A DNA stretch of 64,000 nucleotides from Cladochytrium replicatum (lineage: Eukaryota > Chytridiomycota > Chytridiomycetes > Cladochytriales > Cladochytriaceae), in the NCBI GenBank assembly GCA_025526935.1, contig JAHLKD010000043.1, positions 310,001 to 374,000 on the forward strand, read 5' to 3'. Positions 32,901-44,000 of the stretch are shown here, one piece after another; the first letter of the stretch is position 1; every line of letters starts with the position of its first letter. A model generated the notes under the pieces. It saw only the letters and a list, made by a program, of their open reading frames with translations. It was not told where the DNA came from and searched no databases. The translations under genes were made by a program, and so were the position numbers.

Positions 32901-34257
32901 TCATGGCGGATGTTTACTGCATGGCTGATCAACTTCAAAATGCAATCAAAATCCCAAAGAGACCGCGAAAAGGTTAATTTCTGTACCTGATCCATGTCGA
33001 AACGAGGGAGCCTCAACAGAAGCGCATGTATTTGCGACTGTTCGAGTTCTGCAGGGAACAGCGTTGGAGCACTAGAGAAAGTATCAACTTGCTGGAGTTC
33101 TACCTTCAAGTTCATCTTTTCTATTACTGAGAATCGCTGTAAAATAAAGATCAGCGTTACGAATGCCACAATAATTGTCTCGATCCTCACCTAAGCACAC
33201 ATATACATGCAGCTCGAGCCCATCTGCTATCGAAAAGTAGGTATCCCACAGCCTCATCACGCCTGTGTTCCCGTCCAGTCAGTCCAGAAATGCGGAATTC
33301 TCTTTACATACATTCCAACGGGAGTTCCCGTGACAACAAGTACGAGCACCACGACGACGCCCATTCCCTCCAATCGACTTCCTCCTCTTCAAAATGGTTA
33401 TAAAGATCCGGCATCAGCGTTCGAAAAAGCATCAAGAAATGTGAGAGCCGCTCGTTCAGATCCCTCATTGCAAAGTGTTCCTCTAAAAACCCGAATCCAG
33501 ATCAGAAACAAACAGCAAACTCAACAGAGATAAAGATTATCCTCTTATTTACCTAAAGCACTCATCAGACGCTCGAAGCAAAAGTAAATGTCCGACTCGT
33601 GCACGAGGGTATACACGAACGGTCCGCACAGGTTCACCATCGACGGGAAATAGTCCGTGTTGCTATGATGGTTCACGTACGCACACAGCACGTTCTCAAG
33701 CAGCCCACCCACGTTCTTCACCCCGCTCTTGACCACCAACGCATTTGCACCACCCGAGTTCCGCGACGACGAGGAGGTCGAAGATGGCGAGACCCATTTG
33801 GAAGTCGATGATGGAGGCGGTGGTCTGGCACGCTGGTAGCGTTGTGCTTCGTTGCGGACCCGTTTGGCCACGTCCGAGTTTTCTTTGTCGAAGAGGAGAT
33901 ATTCTTCATATTTTGCTCGGGCGGATGTCAGTTCATTGGCTGGGTATTAGTTTTGCGAAGAATCGATGGAATGATTTATTTTTTTGGTTGGCACTATGGT
34001 TTTTGAGGAGAGGAGGGCTTCAAAATGTGTTCTCACATCTGTCTGGGGTTTGGACTTCAAGCAGATACTTCCAGACTTCGCCTCGGACCTGGAATGGGAC
34101 GTCCCGCATGCATGTAAAACCAGACTCCGTATTGAAAGGCTTGCGGCATACACACCTCTTCGGGGATACCATGGCGGGCAGCCTGTCGCAACTTGTCCAT
34201 GTCGATATGCACTTCCGCATTGATGATCTCGCGGAACTCTTCATTGCTCATAGACAT
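32901..34257 (-). CDS. TBC (Rab-GAP) domain protein
   Basis: The start MSMSNEEFREIINAEVHID is at 34257. Exons assemble LRQAARHGIPEEV-RGEVWKYLLEVQTPDR (TBC motif A, GIPxxxRxxvWkyLL), SNELTSARAKYEEYLLF, a Ser-rich insert, NVLCAYVNHHSNTDYFPSM, LCGPFVYTLVHESDIYFCFERLM, EEEEVDWREWASSWCSYLL, and MRLWDTYFSIADGLELHVYVCL (the RLWD motif). It ends with LLLRLPRFDMDQ and a short last exon; the stop is at 32901-32903. TBC proteins switch off Rab GTPases in vesicle traffic. The usual glutamine finger (YxQGM) appears as DYFPSM, so the catalytic Gln is missing, and the IxxDxxR Arg motif is also weak. GAP activity is therefore uncertain. Confidence 0.75.
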
Positions 34258-35153
34258 CTTGGGTCAAGGAGAATGAATTCTCATAAATAGAACGGCATTG
34301 CAAAATAAGCCAGCTTTTCCTCACATTTTCAGATCACAAAGTCAATGATTCAAAGGAAGGTGTGGCTTTCATATGGAATGAAGAAACCAGATGCAGTCTC
34401 TGCTGTTTCTTGCACTGCCAAAATGTGAATAAATCAAGGAAACTGTTCCATTTCCTCCTAGCACTTATTGTTTGGTCACAGTAGTGTTAAGCTGTGTCGG
34501 TTGCCTGTCACAGTACCCAGCATTAGCAGAGCAAGGTTAGCTTGATTTTCCAGATTTCCAAACAAACTTATTATTGCTTGCTTGCTTAACATACAACCGA
34601 GTCATTTGCGCGAATAGTTAGGGACCGCATTCAATACTAGCGCTACATTGCTATGCGCCTTCTGTACCAAGTCAATCAAGGTTTGTATTTATTCACAGAC
34701 AGTCTTCGAACTATCACAAACATTCTTCCAAATGTTTCCCGCCAAGATCGTAACAAAGCCAAGCAACAACATTGATTTGTTTAGTAATCCCGACGCTCCG
34801 GAACTATGAGGCCGGGGCAGGTCGTCATTGCACCACTGAACAACCTCCATTACTCTTGCCAGATCGATCGCCGACGGGGTAGACGATCCGCAACCCAACA
34901 GTATGGTCCATCCTCAGGCAGAGACATATAATTGCCCTAAAACTCCCATCTTCAATCCAAATCCGGTCCGTATGTTATTATCAGCCGATGTATCATTTGG
35001 TAATTATTCGCATGTCATTTTGTGAAAGTGTTGATGAAAAAAATTAATAACATTCAGATTGGTTTTTGAACGTGATAAATTTTCACGCTGAAATCAACCG
35101 CCACAATCCTGTTCTTGTTATTCTTAGCGAGTGGCAACTGGGAGAGCAGCGAA
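34258..35153. other. Intergenic between divergent genes
   Basis: Promoter region shared by the minus-strand TBC gene and the plus-strand glycosyltransferase-like gene. No convincing gene, RNA or repeat was seen. Confidence 0.5.
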
Positions 35154-36855
35154 ATGGCTGTCCTGCCGAGAAGAACCATAGGCCTCAGAGCTGCGCTTTG
35201 GTACTCGCTCCTGTCAATCTCGACCATTGTTTGCGTATACCTCGTCGGACTTTGGTCCCTTTACTCTTCAGCGGACCTCACATCACCATCCCACATCGAG
35301 CCTGAAACTCAGACCGACTCACCACCACATCAACAGCCTCACCGCAGCAAAATCTGCCTCCTCATCCCATGGGAGAGTCATGTCCCGCCCTATGCACACC
35401 TCTGGGCAGACTCCATCCGTCGAAACGACCCGGCCATGATCCGTGCCTACTTTGTCCACCACCGCAAAGACAGCGCGTCCGTCCCTTCATGGGCCCAAAC
35501 CAACTCCTCATCCACAAACCTCCACTACATCGACCTGGAGTCCCTCGGCTCGTCCTACGCGTCCCGCGGTTTCCGAGGCTACTACGCCGACCGTCTCTGC
35601 GCCTTCCACACCCTCTACAGCCCCACAACGACCTCTCCGACCCTCTGCGCAGAGTTCGAGCAGCATATGCACGGCGCCCCGCACTACCTCGCCGACACAA
35701 AGGGGCTCATTGGCCTCGTCTTTGCACGTTGGCTGAACCCTCTCGTGTGCGACAGCTGGGCGTTTGCTGACATTGACCAGATTTTCGGCGACTTTAGCAA
35801 GTTTTTCGCTGTGGAGAGGAACCCGTTGGCGTGGAGCGCTGATGTGTGGACGATTGGAGACGGGGATGTCGAGGCGAGGTTTTTGCATGGGCAGTTTACG
35901 GCGCATGTGTTTAACCCGATTACGATTGAGGGAGATGCACCGCCTGCGTATGGGGCGGTGAATAAGGGGAAACCGGCAAAGTCAATTGAAGAGTATGAGA
36001 ATTTTGAGAATCTGGAAGCTTACACCTCATTCGCGGCATACATGCACTTCCGAACGTGGTATGTTTTGATATGGAGAGAGCGATCATCAAGTTTTTGATT
36101 GAGCCTCACGTCTTGCTTGCACAGTGGTGAAGCGGAAACTATGCAAAAGATGCGCGACGCGTACTCGTGGAACATTCGGTTGTTGTGGGACGAGGGATGC
36201 TATTCCATCGTAAGAAACATACGCAACATTGCCAATTTTTTAAGTGTTTCTCACGTCCGCTCAGGGCATCTACACGCACAACTACCGCGTCCTCGACTTC
36301 TCCCTCCAAGCAACAAGCGGCACCCATCCCCTCGCAATCTACCGCGGCAAAAGCATCTTCGCCTGCTCCAAGCACAACATCAACTCCTGCCTCCTCGGCC
36401 TCCCCCGCAACCCAACCCCACCGATCCCCTTCACCGCCGCCCTCTCGACCTTTCCCATCGTCGCAACACAAGATGGCTGCATGCAGTGGCTCTACCGCGT
36501 CGAATCGCGCTACTGCGCCAAAGACGTACCCGCGAACTGGAAACAGCCTCTCCGGCGGCCCGTCGCAGTGCACTTTGGAAATGGGTCCGGGGAGTTTCGT
36601 GATTTCGAAGGGGAGCGGAGGGCACCCGGGAACATGTTAGACGTGAGGGAGTACGCGGTGTTCCACTGGCAGTATTGGAAGGCGGAGATGGTGCCAAAGT
36701 GCGATGTGGAGGATTGGGTTGTTCCAAAGGTACAAGGATGGAGGGATTGGTTGGATTTGGAGTTTTGGAGGTCGGCGATCTATGGGAAGAGGATTATTGC
36801 GTGGGGAGATCGGATTTTTGATATGAATTACGTTTGTACGGCTGCTGCCTCCTGA
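35154..36855 (+). CDS. Type II membrane protein, glycosyltransferase-like (DIDQIFGD motif)
   Basis: Exons 35154-36058, 36125-36209 and 36265-36855 give 526 residues. ATG 35154 places an Arg-rich cytosolic start (MAVLPRRTIGLR) before one membrane span (about residues 12-35, WYSLLSISTIVCVYLVGLW), a Golgi-type topology. The lumenal part has KICLLIPWESHVPPYAHLW, RGFRGYYADRLCAF, GLIGLVFARWL, CDSWAFADIDQIFGDFSKFF and CYSIGIYTHNYRVLDFS. WxxxDIDxIFGD is the acidic signature of a glycosyltransferase-like group (I recall it as DUF6625). Donor and acceptor sugars are unknown. No other copy of the family is seen in the window. Confidence 0.7.
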
Positions 36856-38083
36856 TTCCTTCTTTTTTCTTTTTTGATTAATATGAATAGAAGAACTCTC
36901 CATCACAGCGAAGCCAGTTTCGCAATGGTTGGAATATTTTCCTCGAAATGCGGCTACTGTAATGTAATATTGCTGAGTCGAATACGAACTTCCAAGATGC
37001 TTGTTGTTTGAATCATATCCTGATGTGGTTTCATTTTCCCTTTTCCTTTTTTAGATCATCTACGTTTACATTCCGTTTCAAATAACCAATTCCTAGAGCA
37101 ACGATCGTCGCCTGAACAGAATTTCAGTCTCTACTCGGAATTTATCACAACCTTGCAGTGAATTCGATATCTACCCTGCGCCCGGAGATCGATTTGAAAC
37201 GACCGCTTAAAGATGCAGCTGTGCAATTGAACCATCACCCGAAATACCTTACACGTTGTTCGGGGACAGAAATGGGCAATCGATGCGATGCATCTTCACG
37301 TCTAAAGGAACACATACCAACGAATCATGAATGTTTGGGCATTTTTCAGTTTTTTAGCAGTTGTTCAATGTATTAGAGCAGCTTTACGGTCTTAAATTTA
37401 CCCTCTCGGTCAAATGTGTATGGTCAACTTTGATCCTCCTGACTTTTGCAGGGAGAAAATGCAAGGAGATAGGAAAATAGAAAATAAAAGCTGAATCCCC
37501 CAAAAGATGTGCCGCTCCAACTTACGCAAAAGCATCAATCTTGTGAAACGGGCAGATCCAAAGACAATTCTCGTTCTTCGTTTCGTAAACCCGTCTCTTC
37601 TCATTGCATCCAATCACCCCACCACGGAATTCCTGCCCAGTGTTCGTGTTTGCCGATCAGGACCAGAACTTCTTGACAATTGAGCTTGTTTTCAAAATCC
37701 GTCTCTCTCCATTTGTGGATTTAACATCTATCCCGCACAACAAAAAAAACAAAAACAAAAAATATAACCGTATTCATGACCATGAATCGCAAAACAACAA
37801 CACTTGCAAAAAAGAAGTGTTCAAATCTCTGAATCTTCATTCTCTCCAAACCAACACACAACAGGCACCAGATGGGAAACCAAAAAGATCAGGACAGAAC
37901 AAAGAAATATGATTGTGTTATGCCACAGAAAAGAACACACGTTTCACAAACCTTGCAACTTCCAATCGCCAAAAAAATAAACCGCAGAACGTTGCAAAGA
38001 AAATTAGAAACGGATAAAAGGAATGTGCTCAAACTAAATTCATGCTACTAAAAAAGAAGGCTGCAGCCCCGCGCACATCCACC
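36856..38083. other. Convergent intergenic region, no supported gene
   Basis: This is the 3' flank of two convergent genes. It contains A-rich stretches (37740-37830) and short frames with no recognisable domain. Confidence 0.55.
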
Positions 38084-40673
38084 TTACTTCTTGATGACAT
38101 CGAAGTCTTTCGGCGGGAACACAATACCGTACATCACAGACAAAGCCTCCATAATGACCGCAATGTACTGCAACACAAACGTCACCGGAATATGCAAAAG
38201 GATCAACAGCGGGTTCTTTTTCTTGTCAACGTCCTGCACGAAAATACCCAGAATATACAGGTACACAAACGTGCAGAACGTCAGGTCCTTGCACAGACCA
38301 AACCATCGTGGGGTGTCGAGCTTGACGAGGAACCCGAGCGGGACCGAGGCGATTGTGCCATACAAGGAGAAGATACCGAGAGTCCAGAAGAAGGCCCAGA
38401 GCTTGGGGAGGAAGTGGTTCAGACGCCAGATGCCCACGAACCAGCGACGACGCTGCTTGAGGAAGTCCATGAAGCCTTGGGGAGACTGCTCGCGGATGAA
38501 GCCGGGGACTTTACCGCAACGGAAACCCTTGGCCCAGGCAGCCATGGCAAACTCGTAGTCCTCAGTAAGACCTGAAAAAGAACTAGTTAAAACCTTTGTC
38601 ACCCACGCCCGGGTCATATGGTTTCAACTTACTGCCAAGATCCCAAGTGACAGAGTTCTCAACCAAACCGTTGTTCATGAGGAACGAACCGTGGCAACCG
38701 AAAATGGGGCGGTGGATGTACGAGAACTGGATCTGGAAACGCGACAAGTCGTCACCGACACGGAGAGAGTCCGCAACGGTGAAGATCCAGTTCTTCCAGT
38801 ACTGGTACTGATTGTACAGAATAACACCCTGGCCCATGTGGTAGTCGCTCTCGTACCAAATAAACTCGAGGCAACGCCTGACACTCTCGTCGTCAATGAC
38901 ACTCTCTTCGTCCAAGTGCAACACCCAGTCGTGCTCGGTGTAGCGCATCGTCTGACGGTACCACTCAAGAGCACGAGCCTTGTACTTTGATCGGGCAGTG
39001 CTGAAAGACTTGGGGCAGGTATAACAGTTGATGTTCTCAAAGAAGAACGGCTCGTCGGTCAATACGTGGACGCGCACCGAGGGGTGGAGACGTTCAAGGT
39101 GCTTGTGGCCGTTCCATGCACGGTAAACAGCCTCACGGTTGTTACCACGGGTTACAGTAAGAATGTACAAGTTGTCGCAACGGCGCTTCTTCAAGTCATC
39201 GTGGTAGAGGAACTTTGGTGTGCGGAAGGGCAGCGCAAGACCAAAGAAGCAGATAAGAGTGTAGGGCATCGGCAAGAGCCAGCCTAAAGTAAAGCGAAAC
39301 CGGCTTAGCAGATGTACGTTCACACACACACAAAGACACTGATTCTTACCGAGCTTCCAGTAGCAAGTAATGTTCCACAGCTCGTCATCCGAGTAACGGT
39401 TGTACTGAGGGAAGAAGAACGACATACCAAGCGTACCACCAGCGATGATGGCAATGTGCAAGATCCACATCTCTGACAACAATGCCATCAGGAAAGCAGT
39501 GTTACCTGTGTTTGTTCGCTTCTTGTCGTCTTCACCGTCAAGAGCGTACGAACGGTTAGGGATATTGGGGTTCTTCTTCACGCTCTTCTTTGCCGCCAAT
39601 GCGCCAGCGGGGCCGCCGGGTGCGGCTCCGGGAGGGCCGGGGAAAGAACCCTGCTTGACCATGTGCGAGGGCTGGGGTGGCATTGGGCGAGGACCCAGAG
39701 CCGGGTTATACGGCTGGTACTGTTGCACTGCAAAGCAAATGTTAGTATTATCGTATAGAAGTACTCCACTAAGCGGTTAATATCTTGCAATCCCCCACCA
39801 GGATCCAATTACACATTCCCATCTTTTTTCTTACTCACCGTCAGAATACTGCTGGATAGGCTGCTGGTAGACAGCATTGTGCACCTGGGGCTGGGGGTGG
39901 TGAATATTTGCCTCTGGGAGGGACGACTCCGAGGCTGAGTCTGACCAGGTCGTAGCGCCGTGGTGCGAGGGTGCAAGGTACGGGGCGTGCTTTTGGGGGG
40001 ATCCGCTCACGGGCACGCCAGCGGGGATCTGGTTCTGAAGAACAGCACCATATTAGGAAATGGCTGAAATATGGATAAACGAAAAGAGTCATGCGCGCAC
40101 CTGCACCATGTAATTCTGCTGGGGGGTAGACTGGTGCAGCGGAGCCTGCTGGTAGGCAGGGCCGTGGTTCTGGTGTTGGAGGGGCTGGGGCTCCTGGGGG
40201 GCAGCGTACTGCTGGTGAGAGTACCCCTCGTGGTCTGGCACCTGAGCCATTGTCTGCTGGCCCGGGTAGCTCTGCTGCTGGACGTAGGTCTGCTGCTGCT
40301 GCTGCTGGTAGTTTTGCTGCTGGTCGACCTGGGAGATGGGCTGCTGGCCCGGGTAGCTCTGCTGCTGCTGGTACATTGGCGGCTGGGAAGACGCGTAGTA
40401 CTGCTGCTGGGGCGGCTGCTGGGGGTACGCTGCCTGGGTGTAGCGCGGGTCAACCCATTGCGGCGGGGCCATCGCCGAGGGAGCAGCGGCATACTGGACC
40501 TGCTGGTACTGTTGGGGCTGTGCCTGCTGAGGCGGGAGGGGAGCACGGCCCTGCTGGGGGTAGCCGTACGGAGGCAGGTTCTGCTGGTGCATTGAGTGCT
40601 GGGAGTGGTAGGACGCAGCACCGGAGCTGTTCTGGCGCACGGGCGGGTTGTTGTAGGACACGTTGCTGTCCAT
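38084..40673 (-). CDS. Family 2 glycosyltransferase, egghead/BRE-3-like, with Gln/Pro-rich N-terminus
   Basis: Exons 40101-40673, 39839-40034, 39350-39727, 38633-39283 and 38084-38571 give 761 residues. The first 260 are Gln/Pro/Tyr-rich low complexity (QQQQ and YPGQQ repeats). Membrane spans then flank a GT2 domain: NLYILTVTRGNNREAVYRAW, HVLTDEPFFFENINCY, HDWVLHLDEESVIDDESV (catalytic D-D/E), GCHGSFLMNNGLVE, GSLTEDYEFAMAAWAKGF (TED acceptor motif) and KQRRRWFVGIWRL (Q/RxxRW). Three or four C-terminal spans follow. The closest family I know is the animal egghead/BRE-3 beta-1,4-mannosyltransferases of glycolipid synthesis. The product in fungi is uncertain. It is probably Golgi or plasma membrane, with the QP-rich tail cytosolic. 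Confidence 0.85.
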
Positions 40674-41099
40674 TGTAGCTTGAGTCTAAGTGTTCTATGG
40701 AACAGTCTATACGATAATCAAACAGACAGCACACCAAGAGAGGATCCTAAGCAAAGAATATCGGCAATCAGCTCACAGCTCACAGCTCCCCGGAAACACT
40801 CACCGAAGGAAAGCACTGGTGGGTGGCTGTGGACACACAAATTTGAGTTGACATGACAATAATAATTAACGAAAATAGAAATGTAATAATTCGATGGAGT
40901 AGTTTGTATGTTAATGTTACAAGGTTTGGTACGTCCCTGCCGAAGGGCGCCGCATATCGTTCAATGACTAACGTTCATTTTCAGTGGTTGACAAGGAGCG
41001 ACAGTAGGAATGAATGTCGCAGACTTACCCATGCGGATTTGACCATATTGAGTCCCTGGATAGGATCGCTCCATTTGGTTGGGGAAACTGTGTTGCGTG
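40674..41099. other. Short spacer between two minus-strand genes
   Basis: Upstream region of the GT2 gene and 3' flank of the P-type ATPase. No gene seen. Confidence 0.5.
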
Positions 41100-44000
41100 T
41101 TAAAAGAGTTTAGGATGGGTTAAGTACAGTAGCGAACACAGCAAACCTCTGCGGAGAATGATTTTTCGGATTGCTGAGTAGATCAGCACCAGGAACCCAA
41201 ACGATACGGGAATAAGTAGAAAGATTGGGTTCAAGCGCCAAGATGTGAGAAAGAGATCTTCTCCGTGCATTAGTGGACTTCCCTCATTGTAAATTCACCT
41301 AAACTTTACCGTTGCCCAGAGGTGTGTATACCACAACGGTGGTAAATATTACTCCCGCTAGCAATGAAAACCAAGTATTCCGATTCCTTGTGGGGTGGGG
41401 GGAGCTGTCAGACACAGCAAAACAACCCGTCGGAGAAAACTTGCAAACCTGAACATAAATCGGCCATAAGGCAGCTCTAGTCTTGCCTTGCAAGCAAAGA
41501 GGTTCCACATTTGAATGATAAATATCGAAAGATAAAATGCTGATTGTGCTTGGGCCAGGGCCTCGTACTGCTGCATTCCATCCTGCACACAATATTATCT
41601 TGAAAACTGCCAAAGACAGAAATTTATGTTCCAAGCTCACCAAGATGGTTCCACTAATAAGCTCGAGATGCGGGGAGTGTGGTTTGAAAAACCTTCCAGC
41701 TCGTTGCGCACGAACTGCGTCAAGCGCCGTGATACCGTGGGAGGCAAGCACAACGAAGAAGGTGAGTATAGCGCCACCGGTCTCGGCCAATCCAGCCTCC
41801 AAATAGCTCCAACACAGCACTTCCACATCGACCAAGCGCTCTCCCACCGGCCCTGAAAATATGACGAATGCCTCGTTCTGTATATCTCTCCAATACCGCC
41901 TGTTGAAAGTCCTTCGTGCCTCCATAATGTATCCTTTCCATCGGGATTGCAATCTCCTTTCAACTGCCTTTTGCGCATCCAGTAATTTGGGAGACTTTGA
42001 TATCCCCTTAGGAGAGCCGAATTCCTGCTCATCTAGCTCATATTGTGAGGAGAGCAAGAGATCCCCATCGTGTTCTTCTATGCTGTTGTCACTATTCTCC
42101 GTGACGTTGGGTTTGTCTCCGCTTGTTCCGAATATTGGAAACCAATCTCTGATTCTGCGCGAAAGCGTCCGATTTTGAGGTGTGTCGTGATCATTCTGTT
42201 GGGCGCCCGCTTGGGAAACAGGAATGCTATCGGATCTCTTGCTCCTCTGCTTTCTTTTCTGTTCAGCTTTCTTCATCTTTGCAATCGAATCAAGCGTCAC
42301 AGGTCTTCTGGGTGCCATCGTCATGAGAATAGATTCGTTCTCCGGGGGATCCCATGCGAAGCTGACTGTGGTGAACAACTCAAACCCTAGGTCTACCATC
42401 AAAACTTGGCTCGCCGTAATTGCGATTGGAATTGGGACAAGAACCGAAAGAAGATATGGAACGACTTCAGGAATGATATGGGATAGAGTGTATGCAATGC
42501 TTTTCTTCAAGTTTGTAAATATAAGTCGCCCTATATCAACTTTATTGAGCAAAAAATATAATCAACATTTTCCATTCATCTTTACCTTCTAATATGCCGT
42601 GAACAGTACTTGCAAAGTTGTCGTCCAATAGAATCATCCCGGCGGCTTCCTTCGACACGTCAGATCCAGTGTGATTCATCGCGATTCCCAAATCAGCCTT
42701 CTTTAGAGCCGCAGCATCATTCACGCCATCTCCAGTAACCCCAACTATATGTCCAAGTGCTTGTGCTCTCTGCACAATCTCCAACTTGTGCTGAGGAAGA
42801 GCGCGGGCGAAAATCAATTCGTCCTGTTCGATAAGAAGGGCATCCCACTCTTCTTGCGACAGCTGAGGAATACGCGATCCCAGGACCACAGCCGCACGCC
42901 CGCATTTGAAGATGGTTGCGTTTCTTGTGTGTCGCGGAGGGGACGCTTGCAACGGTTCCCACGGTTGCATCCCTTCATCTCCCCCCGTTATCATGTTGAC
43001 TCTTTTTCCTATCGACTTGAGGATTCATGTGAACGTTCAAAAAAAGTGCTGAAGTCTTCTTTTCCAAATAAGCTCACCACAGCTGTTAGCGGGTGGTCTC
43101 CCGTTACCATCATGATTTTGATTCCTGCCGATCTAATTTTTCCGACAGCCTCACGCACGCCATGCTTTGGGGGATCCTCCAGTCCTGCTAAACCTACGAA
43201 AGTAAAGTTTTGCTGCACCATGCTTAGTCCATTTCTCAAAGTTTCACGAATGGTGCACCAACCGTTGGAAAGTTTCCCTTGTCTGCAGAGAATGAAAAAT
43301 TGTCGGGAAACTTGTTACCGGGGAGAAGAACTTGGGCAAAAGCAATAAGACGAAGTCCCTTTCTCGCTAACTGCTCGTATGCTCTATCAAATGCACGTCG
43401 ATGAATGTCCGATATGGGAATTGCAATTCCCTGTGTTAGGCTGGCCTTTGAAGACGCGGTGTTTCTCCCAGCTGTTGAGACTAGAATTGACGTGCATCGC
43501 TCGAGAACACACTCTGGTGCTCCCTTTATGTGCATAGTGAGACCTCCGTCTTGGTGGGGCTTCCGATGAATCGTAATGTGAGTTTTTGTCTCGAGGTTGA
43601 ATGGAATCTCAAACACTTTTGGGTAAAGATCCCCAACCTACGATCATGTTCGGATTACTTCTATAAACATTGTTAAAATCTGTGTTCACCTTATCAAAGT
43701 TCTTCAATTTATTCGCAGCAAATTTGAACAAGCCAGCGTCAGTTGCATCCCCCAATATTGACCTGTGTTCGGTTCTGTGAGTTCCAGTAATAATTTCGCA
43801 TTGTTCTTCCCTTACCTTTCATTAGTAGGAACATCCGTACGATTAAACCGTGCACTATTAAGCGTATGGATGTGAGGTCTTCGGACTTTCTCGTGGGAGT
43901 TGTGAGACCTACCGCGTACATGTTGCCGCAATGTGCAGTATCTGAGGAACACCTGCGATGTCAATCTTTAAAGGTCTTTCTTTCTCAACCCATCCATCTT

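Noticed and set aside
34689-34898. Minus-strand frame that would start MGCGSSTPSA (a lipidation-like start)
   Set aside because: The first codon is TTG, not ATG, and the next ATG removes the motif. No splice context supports it.
40071-40595. Plus-strand Leu-rich frame of 174 codons
   Set aside because: It is the complement of CAG/CAA glutamine codons in the GT2 N-terminus.
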